Shown here in pieces: positions 46,389 to 54,553 of a stretch of 64,000 nt of DNA. The stretch lies in the NCBI RefSeq assembly GCF_900172275.1, contig NZ_FWFT01000001.1, positions 186,001 to 250,000 of the forward strand, in the 5' to 3' direction. Under the pieces are notes generated by a model, which had not been told where the DNA came from, ran no database searches, and was given only the letters and a program-made list of their open reading frames with translations. The translations under genes and the position numbers were made by a program. Each line of letters starts with the position of its first letter. Positions within the stretch are counted from its first letter, which is position 1. This DNA is from Pseudooctadecabacter jejudonensis (GTDB lineage: Bacteria > Pseudomonadota > Alphaproteobacteria > Rhodobacterales > Rhodobacteraceae).

Positions 46389-47225
46389 ATGGACTCCCCT
46401 GAAAACGCCCCCGCGGCAGGCCGTCGCGCACGCGGTCGTCCCCGTGGTTGGGATGACAAGACCGAACAAAACACCATCAAATCGCTGGACCGCGCGATGG
46501 AGGTGTTTGAGTTCCTGAGCGAAGCACAGGGTAAGGCCCTCACCAGCATCGCATCTGAGATGGGGCAATCACCCGCCACCGTGTACCGTATCTTGGTCAC
46601 GCTGGAGGGGCGGGGCCTGGTGGAGTTCGATACAGATGATCAAAGCTGGCACATCGGGGCCAAGGCGTTTGTCATCGGAGCGCGGTTTTTGCGACGAACG
46701 TCACTGGTGGAGCGCGCGCGCCCGATCCTGCGCCGCCTCATGGAGGCCACAGGAGAGACAGCGAACCTTGGCGCCGAACGGGACGGGTCTGTTTTGTTCC
46801 TCAGTCAGGTTGAAACCCATTCCAACATCCGTGCCTTCTTTCCACCTGGGTCCCTGTCTCCGATGCATTCCTCGGGGATCGGCAAGGCACTGCTGGCACA
46901 AATGGACGAGGGTCAGATCGGCCAGATCATCGGGGATGGCCCGCTTGACACGTTCACCTCGCACACTCTCACGACACGCCGTGACTTGTTGGAGGATTTG
47001 GCCCGCATCAAGGTGCGCGGTTATTCGATTGATGCAGAGGAAAAGAACCTTGGCATGCGGTGCATCGCGGCACCTGTGTTTGACGTGAACGCAGAGGCCG
47101 TCGCGGGGCTGTCCGTTTCGGGCCCCACCAGCCGCATCCGCGAGGTGGATATAGACCACCTCAGCCGCGCCGTGATGGAGGCCGCGTCAGACCTCACAGC
47201 GGCCATCGGTGGCGTCGCACGTTAG
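46389..47225 (+). CDS. bhcR: IclR-family regulator BhcR
   Basis: 278 aa from the ATG at 46389 (AAAAAGG upstream). N-terminal AT-hook-like basic stretch GRRARGRPRGW, then IclR HTH SLDRAMEVFEFLSE...LTSIASEMGQSPATVYRILVTLEGRGLVEF, and the C-terminal ligand domain (LGAERDGSVLFLSQVE, SSGIGKALLAQM, NLGMRCIAAPVFD). In known bhc clusters the divergent IclR gene controls bhcABCD in response to glyoxylate. Its end overlaps the ureidoglycine aminohydrolase gene by 4 bp. Confidence 0.93.
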   Translation: MDSPENAPAAGRRARGRPRGWDDKTEQNTIKSLDRAMEVFEFLSEAQGKALTSIASEMGQSPATVYRILVTLEGRGLVEFDTDDQSWHIGAKAFVIGARFLRRTSLVERARPILRRLMEATGETANLGAERDGSVLFLSQVETHSNIRAFFPPGSLSPMHSSGIGKALLAQMDEGQIGQIIGDGPLDTFTSHTLTTRRDLLEDLARIKVRGYSIDAEEKNLGMRCIAAPVFDVNAEAVAGLSVSGPTSRIREVDIDHLSRAVMEAASDLTAAIGGVAR

Positions 47226-48055
47226 CCTTTTGGCGTGATCCGCAGGTTCATGTGGCGGTTCACGTCTTTATACAGCAGATACCGGAACTTGCCCGGCCCA
47301 CCGGCGTAACAGGCCTGCGGGCAAAAGGCGCGTAGCCACATGTAATCGCCGGCCTCAACCTCAACCCAATCGTTGTTCAGGTTGTAGACGGCCTTGCCCT
47401 CAAGCACATAAAGTCCGTGTTCCATGACGTGGGTTTCCAGGAACGGAATGACCGCGCCGGCCTCGAAGGTGACGATGGTGACGTGCATGTCGTGGCGCAA
47501 ATCGGTCGGATCCACAAAACGCGTTGTCGCCCATTTGCCCTCGGTGTCCGGCATGACCGTGGGCGCAATATCCTGTTCGTTGGTGATGATGACATCTGGG
47601 GCATCAAGGCCCGGCACGACCTCATAGGATTTGCGCAGCCAATGGAACCGCGCGACCGCAGAGGAGGTGTTGCGCAAGGTCCAGCCGCAATCGGGTGGCA
47701 AATAGGCATAACCGCCTGCCGTCAGCGTGTGGGTTTCGCCGTTCACTGTCACATCGACTGATCCTTCAACGACGAACAAAACGCCTTCGGCCTGATCGTC
47801 GAGTTCGGGCCGGTTAGAGCCGCCCCCGGTCTGCACTTCCATGATATAGTGGGAAAATGTCTCGGCAAAGCCGGTCATCGGGCGGGCAATCACCCAAAGG
47901 CGGGTGTCGTCCCAGAACGGCAGAAAGCTGGTCACGATATCGCGCATCGTGCCTTTGGGGATCACCGCATAAGCGGCCTTAAAGATCGCCCGATCTGTCA
48001 GCAGTTGCGTCTGAGGGGGGTGGCCGCCCGTGGGCGCAAAATAGGTGTTTGACAT
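47222..48055 (-). CDS. allE: (S)-ureidoglycine aminohydrolase
   Basis: 277 aa bicupin. YAVIPKGTMRDIVTSFLPFWDDTRLWVIARP, FSHYIMEVQTGGGSNRPE, GYAYLPPDCGWTLRN, and the second-cupin metal site LETHVMEHGLYVLEGKAVYNLN...WVEVEAGDYMWLRAFCPQACY match UGHY/YlbA. It releases ammonia from ureidoglycine to give ureidoglycolate, the AllA substrate. It is placed beside bhcR, tying purine breakdown to glyoxylate use. Confidence 0.93.
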   Translation of the reverse strand: MSNTYFAPTGGHPPQTQLLTDRAIFKAAYAVIPKGTMRDIVTSFLPFWDDTRLWVIARPMTGFAETFSHYIMEVQTGGGSNRPELDDQAEGVLFVVEGSVDVTVNGETHTLTAGGYAYLPPDCGWTLRNTSSAVARFHWLRKSYEVVPGLDAPDVIITNEQDIAPTVMPDTEGKWATTRFVDPTDLRHDMHVTIVTFEAGAVIPFLETHVMEHGLYVLEGKAVYNLNNDWVEVEAGDYMWLRAFCPQACYAGGPGKFRYLLYKDVNRHMNLRITPKG

Positions 48056-48119
48056 GACAGATCCACGCTGCGGTTACTGTGTCATGATGCGCGGTTTCAC
48101 CGCCCGCGACCACAGGCCC

Positions 48120-48276
48120 TCATCGCAAAAGACCTTTCATGAACTTTTGAAAATAGGTCGGATCATCAGCCTCACCCAACAGATAGAACGGTCGCTTTTG
48201 GCCAAGGGCCCGTCCAATGAATGAAGCAGGGCGGCCCCATTTGAAACATCGCTGCGCGGTGTTCCAAGGACGGCTA
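48120..48276 (-). other. Possible decayed coding tail after the TetR gene
   Basis: A minus-strand frame reads FKWGRPASFIGRALGQKRPF and continues YLLGEADDPTYFQKFMKG to a TGA at 48120. It looks protein-like but has no start and is out of frame with the TetR stop at 48277. It could be a remnant 3' end or chance. No other feature is seen between 48056 and 48276. Confidence 0.3.
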
Positions 48277-48849
48277 TTATGGGCAAAGCCACGCGTTCAA
48301 GTAAACCATCAGTCTGCTTTGCACGTCTTGATCCGTGTGCAATGCGCAAAAGCTCAACGCGACGGCATTGATGCAAAAGGACTGCACCCCTTCGGCTTGA
48401 AGGTCCGTGGTTATATCGGTTCGAAACGGACTGTCCTTCAGCTGGCCCGCCAAGATCCGGTGGTGGCGGTAAATGGCTGTGGCAATGTCCCCGATGTCCT
48501 CAATGGCGAGGGCCCCTGACATGCGCAGGAAGACATCAAAGACAAAGCGATCACGCGAGAGGAATTGCAGAAGTGGGGTTGAATGCGCGACGAGGTCATC
48601 CACCGTATCGAACCGCGGGATGGCTTCCATATCATCAAGAAGGACGTTCAGCCTTTCCCCGATAAGGACGTCCATGAGGGCGTCTTTGTCTTTGAAATGA
48701 GAAAAGAATGTTCCCTTGGCGACCTGGGCGCGTCTGACCACATCCTGGGTGCGGAGGGCCTCAAACCCAGCGTCGGTCACGATCTGTCGCGCAGACTCCA
48801 TGAGCAGTTCTCGGGTTCTCAAGGTTCTTTGCTGTACCGTGCGTTTCAT
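48277..48849 (-). CDS. TetR-family repressor
   Basis: 190 aa. HTH RELLMESARQIVTDAGFEALRTQDVVRRAQVAKGTFFSHFKDKDALM is typical; the C-terminal ligand domain is not assignable. Divergent from a flavodoxin-fold oxidoreductase gene, with two perfect TGACCGCGGTCA palindromes between them that it should bind. Confidence 0.9.
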   Translation of the reverse strand: MKRTVQQRTLRTRELLMESARQIVTDAGFEALRTQDVVRRAQVAKGTFFSHFKDKDALMDVLIGERLNVLLDDMEAIPRFDTVDDLVAHSTPLLQFLSRDRFVFDVFLRMSGALAIEDIGDIATAIYRHHRILAGQLKDSPFRTDITTDLQAEGVQSFCINAVALSFCALHTDQDVQSRLMVYLNAWLCP

Positions 48850-48868
48850 GCTTTTTTCTAGGAAAATA

Positions 48869-48913
48869 ATTGACCGCGGTCAATATTGCTGCAATGAAAT
48901 GACCGCGGTCAAT
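48869..48913. promoter_or_regulatory. Twin TetR operators
   Basis: Two perfect palindromes TGACCGCGGTCA (48871-48882 and 48900-48911), start-to-start 29 bp (close to three helical turns), each flanked by A/T. The first lies 22 bp before the TetR start, the second 18 bp before the oxidoreductase start, so one repressor could control both. Confidence 0.85.
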
Positions 48914-48928
48914 TTAAGGGTCTGTCTT

Positions 48929-49522
48929 ATGGCGCAAAAACGCATCTTCGTTCTAAATGGTCATCCGGCCGCATCGTCCTTATCCAGGCTCTTTGCGGAA
49001 AAATATGTCCACGCTGCACAAAAGGCAGGTCATGATCTGCGCATCACACATCTGCACGATCTGGACTTCGATATCGATTTTGAAAATGGCGGATATGACA
49101 ATGCGAAACCATTGGAACCGAGCCTGCAGACGGTTTTTCATGATCTTGAATGGAGCGAGCATTTCGTCCTTTTGACCCCGATGTGGTGGGGCGGGCTGCC
49201 TGCCAAGCTCAAAGGATTGATCGACCGCGCCTTCTTACCTGGGGCTGCCTTTGATACGCGCAAGTCAACGCTGCTCGGGTTGCCGATGCCATTGTTGTTA
49301 GGTCGCACGGCACGGGTGATTATGACGTCAGACACACCAAACTGGTTTTTCCGCTTTGTTTATAGATACGCGATGGTGCGACAGCTGCGGTCGCAGATAC
49401 TGGGGTTCGTCGGTTTCAAGCCGACACGCGTCACGCACTTCTCAGGCGCAAGCCATCCCGATGTGGCAACTGTTGAAGCTTGGTCCAAAATCGTCACCAA
49501 GCTTGGACTGCATGCTGCATGA
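48929..49522 (+). CDS. NAD(P)H-dependent oxidoreductase, flavodoxin fold (quinone reductase-like)
   Basis: 197 aa from the ATG at 48929. FVLNGHPAASSLSRLFAEKY at the FMN-phosphate site and LLTPMWWGGLPAKLKGLIDRAFLPGAAF are hallmarks of the NQO1/MdaB/KefF-like family. It probably reduces quinones or electrophiles with FMN or FAD. Controlled by the adjacent divergent TetR gene, so likely induced by a toxic compound. Confidence 0.88.
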   Translation: MAQKRIFVLNGHPAASSLSRLFAEKYVHAAQKAGHDLRITHLHDLDFDIDFENGGYDNAKPLEPSLQTVFHDLEWSEHFVLLTPMWWGGLPAKLKGLIDRAFLPGAAFDTRKSTLLGLPMPLLLGRTARVIMTSDTPNWFFRFVYRYAMVRQLRSQILGFVGFKPTRVTHFSGASHPDVATVEAWSKIVTKLGLHAA

Positions 49523-49616
49523 ACGTTGGGCGTTATGGCGACGACACTGTCCCATGCAGGCTTGAAAACCGGCCTCTGCCCGCGGATCATTCGCTTACAC
49601 CGAGAGGGAAGCCTGT

Positions 49617-49670
49617 CCTAAAATTATATAATTTTAGGGCCTCCGGCGGAGGTATTTTTCACCCAAAGAA
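49617..49670 (+). repeat. Dispersed 54-bp repeat unit, copy D
   Basis: Same order as at 32433: 22-bp AT palindrome, CCTCCGGCGGAGG hairpin, TATTTTTCACCCAAAGAA tail. One base differs between the copies. It sits between the oxidoreductase gene and the convergent LOG-family gene. Confidence 0.9.
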
Positions 49671-49719
49671 GGCAGGGCGCAGCGCCATGGATTTTGAATC
49701 CTCGTGGTCCAACGGGCGG

Positions 49720-50277
49720 TCAATTGGCATGCTGTGACAAGGTGTCTTCAAGTGCCGTGACCGTATCCACCATCGTGATGAAGTCCAACAGCGAAGCATC
49801 GGCGAAGCCTTGGTTGACCACGTGATGCATGAGATCCAACAGTGGGGCCCAATAGTCGTTGATGTTCAGCACCACAATGGGTTTTGCGTGCAGGTCAAGT
49901 TGGCGCCATGTCAGGGCCTCGAACATCTCATCGAGTGAGCCTGCGCCTCCGGGCAACAGGACAATCGCATCCGCGTTCATCAACATCACCTTTTTGCGTT
50001 CGTGCATGGTTTCGGTGACGATAAATGTCGACAGGTCTGTTTTGCCGACCTCCCAATCCATCAAATGTTGCGGGATGACGCCAAACGTCGTGCCGCCTGC
50101 CGTTTGCGTGGCGCGGGCCACGCGGCCCATCAATCCGACGTCGCCCGCACCGTAAACCAGCCGCCAGTCTTGACGAGCCAGCATCTTGCCTGTGTCTTCG
50201 GCAGCCCCAGCATAGGCGGGGTCAGACCCGTCGCGGGATCCGCAATAGACGCAGACAGAAAAGGGCCGCTGGGACAT
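49720..50277 (-). CDS. LOG-family (TIGR00730) Rossmann protein
   Basis: 185 aa. VCVYCGSRDGSDPAYA at the N-terminus, LVYGAGDVGLMGRVA, HERKKVMLMNADAIVLLPGGAGSLDEMFEALTW (PGG-x-G-[ST]-x-x-E motif). The family includes cytokinin riboside 5'-monophosphate phosphoribohydrolases and nucleotide hydrolases of unclear bacterial role. It is divergent from the LysM gene. Confidence 0.9.
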   Translation of the reverse strand: MSQRPFSVCVYCGSRDGSDPAYAGAAEDTGKMLARQDWRLVYGAGDVGLMGRVARATQTAGGTTFGVIPQHLMDWEVGKTDLSTFIVTETMHERKKVMLMNADAIVLLPGGAGSLDEMFEALTWRQLDLHAKPIVVLNINDYWAPLLDLMHHVVNQGFADASLLDFITMVDTVTALEDTLSQHAN

Positions 50278-50394
50278 GATGACTTCCGATCACAGGTTCG
50301 AGGGAGATGTAAAGGTTGTTTTGACCCCTGATACCGCCGTTGTTAAGGTCTGCCAAGGCTGCGTGACAGCTAGGGCTGTCCGCAGGGGCGGCAC

Positions 50395-51888
50395 ATGTCG
50401 GGGAGGACAGGCGTGCAGACATCAACACTTGCCTTATTGGGCGGAGGGGTCGTGGCTGCGGCTGTGACAGCGGCGGTCGTTTTTCGGCCCGTGCCACCGG
50501 CCGATGCGCCCACCGAGGATGCCGTCACCGCAGCGGTATCGACGGGTGCGGCACCTTCCGCGACGGAAGGGGGTTCTGTCGAGGTTGCGGACATCGCCGG
50601 TGAGGAGCCTGCCGAGGCTGCGAACATCGCCGTGGTGGAACCTGCCGAAGTGCCTGTTGCAGTGGAAGACGATGTGGCGGATACAGCCGCAGCTATGCCG
50701 CAAGAGGTGGACGAGCCCGTCAGCCAAGCGGACGTTCCCGATGAGATCACGGAGCCCGCGCCCGCCCCCCTTGAGCCCCCTGTGCTGACGGATATGCGGT
50801 TTGAGGCTGATGGCGGGTTGGTTCTTGCAGGGACCACTCAGCCAGGGGCAGATGTTTCTATCCGTGTTGACGGCCAAGAGGTGGCGCGTCTGACGGCGGA
50901 TGGGCAGGGGGGCTTTTTCCACGTGGACCTCTTGGGGTTTTCGGATGTGCCGCGGGTGGTGTCTGTTGTTGCGGATCCTGATGGGGCGGCGATTGACGCG
51001 GACAGGACATTCGTTTTGCAGGCCAACCCCGCGCCCGTTGTGGTGGCGGCGGCGGAGCCTGTCGTGACACAAACCACCGCGTCTGAGGAGGAGGCCGTGG
51101 CCCCCACCCAAGACCCAGCCTCGGCTGAGGTGCCGGTCAATTCGCAGACCGCCACGGAGGTTGCGGAGACTGGGGTTGATACAGAGACACCGCAAGAGGC
51201 AGCACCGGAACCTCAGCCTGCGGACGTAACCGAAGACACCCCACCTGAGGCGCCGCCGGTTGAAACCACAGTGGCGCAAGCCCCAACTGTGGCCCCGGTG
51301 GAACCGGTTGAGGCTGCCCAACCCACAGCGCCTGCCATCCTTGCCATCACAAACGAGGGGGTTGAGGTGGTGCAGCCCGATCTTTCCGATGTGTCACCAG
51401 CCGTGATGTCGAGTGTGGCACTGGATACGATTACCTATGATCCGGATGGGGATGTGGTGCTGGGGGGGCGTGCCTTGGGTGATGGGTTCGTGCAGGTTTA
51501 CGTGGACAACGCCCCCGTCAGCCGGTTGCCCGTTGACCCAGATGGCACATGGCGTGGTGACCTGCCGGATGTGGACACAGGTGTCTATACGTTGCGGATT
51601 GATGAGGTGGACGCGCGCGGCGATGTGGTCAGCCGCATCGAAACCCCCTTTCTGCGCGAAGACCCAGAGACGGTTGCGGATGTTCTGGCCGAGGAGGTGG
51701 ATGATCCGTCGTTCACGGTTGCCACGCGCACGGTTCAGCCGGGGGCGACCCTGTGGGCCATTGCCGAAGAACGTTATGGGGCGGGAGTCCTTTATGTCAC
51801 TGTGTTTGAGGCCAACCGCGACCGTATCCGCGATCCTAACCTGATTTACCCCGGACAGGTGTTTGTGCTGCCTGAGGGCGATCATTGA
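50395..51888 (+). CDS. Membrane-anchored LysM-domain protein with acidic Pro/Ala/Glu-rich linkers
   Basis: 497 aa. N-terminal anchor ([19 protein letters not shown], residues ~13-31), two Ala/Pro/Glu/Val-rich linkers, and two short related modules ([20 protein letters not shown] and [19 protein letters not shown]) that look like bacterial Ig-like repeats. The C-terminal LysM is [20 protein letters not shown]...[21 protein letters not shown]. It should bind peptidoglycan in the periplasm. Its stop overlaps the TTG start of the XdhC gene. Confidence 0.85.
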   Translation: MSGRTGVQTSTLALLGGGVVAAAVTAAVVFRPVPPADAPTEDAVTAAVSTGAAPSATEGGSVEVADIAGEEPAEAANIAVVEPAEVPVAVEDDVADTAAAMPQEVDEPVSQADVPDEITEPAPAPLEPPVLTDMRFEADGGLVLAGTTQPGADVSIRVDGQEVARLTADGQGGFFHVDLLGFSDVPRVVSVVADPDGAAIDADRTFVLQANPAPVVVAAAEPVVTQTTASEEEAVAPTQDPASAEVPVNSQTATEVAETGVDTETPQEAAPEPQPADVTEDTPPEAPPVETTVAQAPTVAPVEPVEAAQPTAPAILAITNEGVEVVQPDLSDVSPAVMSSVALDTITYDPDGDVVLGGRALGDGFVQVYVDNAPVSRLPVDPDGTWRGDLPDVDTGVYTLRIDEVDARGDVVSRIETPFLREDPETVADVLAEEVDDPSFTVATRTVQPGATLWAIAEERYGAGVLYVTVFEANRDRIRDPNLIYPGQVFVLPEGDH

Positions 51889-52862
51889 CCGAAACAGACG
51901 CGATTCCAGAGACAGCTTTGGCATGGCATCGCGCGGGCGCGCCTGTGGCCGTTGCAACCGTGGTTGAAACCTGGGGGTCGGCCCCGCGGCCTGTGGGCAG
52001 CCAGTTGGTGATGGATGGCAACGCGCGGATGGAAGGGTCTGTTTCGGGCGGGTGCGTGGAAGGCGCTGTGATCGTCGAGGCACTCGAGGCGATGGAGGAC
52101 GGTGGGCCGCGTCTGTTGGAGTTTGGCGTGACTGACGATGAGGCCTTTGCCGTCGGTCTGGCCTGCGGCGGGCGCATCCGCGTTCTGGTGGAACCCGTGG
52201 GGCAGGCGATGCCTGTCGATCTGTTGGAAACCTTGGTGGCCAGAAGGGCCACGATGACGCCGGTGGCCTATGTGGCCGACCTTGAGGGGGATGCGCGGCA
52301 TTTGTCGGATCTGGCGGCCTACCCTGATCGGTTTCGTTTGGATCGGTCGGGGATTGAGGCGGATGGGCGCACCTTTGTGGCCATTCACAACCCGCCGTTG
52401 CGGATGGTCGTGGTGGGGGGCGTTCACATCGCGCAACATCTAATTCCGATGGCGCGCGCTTGTGGGTATGCGGTCACGCTGGTCGATCCACGGCCCGCCT
52501 TTGCCTCACCTGACAGGTTCCCGGACACCACGATGTGTGACGATTGGCCGGATGAGGCTTTGGCCGGTTTGGGTCTTGATGCGCGCACGGCGGTCGTGAC
52601 CTTGACCCATGATCCCAAACTGGACGATCCGGCGATCCGTTCGGCCTTGGGCGCGCCGGTGTTCTATCTTGGCTGTCTCGGCTCAACCCGGACCCATGCC
52701 AAACGCGTGGCGCGACTGCAGGAGGCAGGCTTTGCCGCCGAGGATATCGCCCGCATCGCGGCCCCTGTGGGCCTTGATATCGGCGGGCGGTCCCCGGCTG
52801 AGATCGCGGTGAGCATCATGGCCGAGGTGACCGCACGTCTGCGTCAGGGGGCTGATGCGTGA
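51885..52862 (+). CDS. XdhC/CoxI-family molybdenum hydroxylase maturation factor
   Basis: 325 aa from TTG 51885 (TTGA overlap with the LysM gene stop). [21 protein letters not shown] and [16 protein letters not shown] are the XdhC_CoxI motif, [13 protein letters not shown] follows, and a C-terminal Rossmann part ([50 protein letters not shown]). XdhC binds and sulfurates/hands over the molybdenum cofactor. Neighbouring coxSLM is the evident client. Confidence 0.92.
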   Translation: MTETDAIPETALAWHRAGAPVAVATVVETWGSAPRPVGSQLVMDGNARMEGSVSGGCVEGAVIVEALEAMEDGGPRLLEFGVTDDEAFAVGLACGGRIRVLVEPVGQAMPVDLLETLVARRATMTPVAYVADLEGDARHLSDLAAYPDRFRLDRSGIEADGRTFVAIHNPPLRMVVVGGVHIAQHLIPMARACGYAVTLVDPRPAFASPDRFPDTTMCDDWPDEALAGLGLDARTAVVTLTHDPKLDDPAIRSALGAPVFYLGCLGSTRTHAKRVARLQEAGFAAEDIARIAAPVGLDIGGRSPAEIAVSIMAEVTARLRQGADA

Positions 52863-53857
52863 ACTTTCACCGTGTTCCGGTCTTGGCGGCGGAGGGGGCT
52901 ATTTTGGCTCATGCAACGGTTTGTGCGGGGAAAAGCTCGCGTTCAAACGTGATTGCCAAGGGGACAAAGCTGACGTCGGACCACGTCACCGCTTTGCTGG
53001 CGGCGGGGGTCGAAACCGTGCAAGTGGCACAGCTTGACGCAGGCGACATCGTCGAGAATGAGGCCGCGACCTATGTGGCGCGCAAGCTGATCGAGGGGCA
53101 GCCCTGCGTGCACATGAGCACGGCCCTTGGCGGGCGGGTGAACATTCAGGCCGATTGTGCTGGGGTTGCAGCGTTGGAGGTGGACGCAATCCACCGCATG
53201 AATGCCGTCGATCCGGGCATCACCGTGGCCACCGTGCAGCCATGGATGCGGATGGGCGCGGGTGGCCTCATGGCGACGATTAAGATCATCCCGTTTGCGG
53301 TGCCTCAGCGGGCGCTGCATGACGCAGGTGCGGTTGCATGCGGTGCGATTGGCCTTCGACCGCCGGTGTTGGATACAGCCACGTTGATTGAAACCCGCGT
53401 CCGTCCGCAGGCCCCGCCGGACAAGGGGCGTCGTGCGATGCAAACACGGTTGGACAGGTTCGGGGTGTCGCTGACGGACCGTCTTGTCGTCCCCCATGAG
53501 GAAAGATCCATCTGTGAGGCCATCGAAACCGCGCGGTCCGATCTGATTTTGATCCTGACAGACACCGCCACGTCCGATCTGTACGATACCGCACCTGCGG
53601 CTTTGCGTCTCGCGGGCGGGGACGTCATCCACTACGGCATGCCCGTCGATCCCGGCAATCTGTTGTTTTTGGGTAAGATCGGGTCACGGCCCGTGATTGG
53701 CCTTCCGGGATGTGCGCGATCGCCCGCGTTGAATGGGGCCGATTGGGTCATGGAACGTGTGATCTGCGGCGTGGATGTCACGGCGGCGGACATCATGGGC
53801 ATGGGGGTGGGCGGACTGCTCAAGGATATTCCGGAACGGGGCAAGCCACGCAGGTAA
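52859..53857 (+). CDS. Molybdopterin-binding (MoCF/MoeA-like) protein
   Basis: 332 aa from GTG 52859, overlapping the XdhC stop (GTGA). N-terminal AILAHATVCAG...KGTKLTSDHVTALLAAGVETV resembles the MoeA-N/molybdopterin-binding module; the C-terminal half has a MoCF-like DLILILTDTATSDLYDTAPAALRLAGGDVIHYGMPVDPGNLLFLG...VIGLPGCARSPALNG. Similar proteins occur fused to or beside MobA-like nucleotidyltransferases in cox/xdh clusters. Probably delivers or tailors the cofactor for CoxL; exact reaction unknown. Confidence 0.8.
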   Translation: MNFHRVPVLAAEGAILAHATVCAGKSSRSNVIAKGTKLTSDHVTALLAAGVETVQVAQLDAGDIVENEAATYVARKLIEGQPCVHMSTALGGRVNIQADCAGVAALEVDAIHRMNAVDPGITVATVQPWMRMGAGGLMATIKIIPFAVPQRALHDAGAVACGAIGLRPPVLDTATLIETRVRPQAPPDKGRRAMQTRLDRFGVSLTDRLVVPHEERSICEAIETARSDLILILTDTATSDLYDTAPAALRLAGGDVIHYGMPVDPGNLLFLGKIGSRPVIGLPGCARSPALNGADWVMERVICGVDVTAADIMGMGVGGLLKDIPERGKPRR

Positions 53858-53971
53858 CACTCTGTTGATCGCCGAACCCCGCCCCATGCGGCACTGCAGC
53901 GGAAAAAGAGGTTCTCAGATCAACCGATGCGTGCTTAACTCTAGGGAAATACAAAACAACGGGAGGACGCC

Positions 53972-54457
53972 ATGGCACAGGTCTCAATGACTGTGAATGG
54001 AAAAACTGTCAGCGGTGAGGTCGAAGGCCGCACCTTGCTGGCTGAATTTTTGCGCGAAGGATTGAATTTGACCGGCACGCATATTGGCTGTGACACCAGT
54101 CAGTGCGGAGCCTGCGTCGTTCATGTGAACGGGGAGGCCGTGAAGTCCTGCACCATGTTCGCTATGGAAGCAGACGGTGCCGATGTGGGCACGATCGAAG
54201 GTCAGGCCAATGCGGACGGGTCGTTGAACGTGATCCAGCAGGCGTTTCAGGACCACCATGGGTTGCAGTGCGGATTTTGTACGCCGGGCATGGTCATGTC
54301 CGCGGCGGCGCTGCTGAAAGAGAACCCCAAACCCAGCGAGGCAGAGGTGCGGACCTATCTTGAAGGCAACATCTGCCGCTGCACGGGCTACCACAACATC
54401 GTCAAGGCGATCATGGCCGCATCTGGTCAGGACGTAAGCGCCATCGCGGCTGAGTAA
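53972..54457 (+). CDS. coxS: Molybdenum hydroxylase small subunit, 2x[2Fe-2S] (CoxS type)
   Basis: 161 aa. N-terminal plant-type [2Fe-2S] cluster with [16 protein letters not shown] and KSC, C-terminal helical cluster with [10 protein letters not shown] and [13 protein letters not shown]: all eight Cys are present. It carries electrons from the Mo site to FAD. A GGGAGGA RBS precedes the ATG. First gene of coxS-coxL-coxM. Confidence 0.93.
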   Translation: MAQVSMTVNGKTVSGEVEGRTLLAEFLREGLNLTGTHIGCDTSQCGACVVHVNGEAVKSCTMFAMEADGADVGTIEGQANADGSLNVIQQAFQDHHGLQCGFCTPGMVMSAAALLKENPKPSEAEVRTYLEGNICRCTGYHNIVKAIMAASGQDVSAIAAE

Positions 54458-54553
54458 GTACACAGCTTATCGCGGCCTTACGGCTCTCTTCGCAGGAGGA
54501 GGCGAAGAGACGACCGATAGGGCGCGTTGAGCCATTTTTTGGGAGGATTTTGA

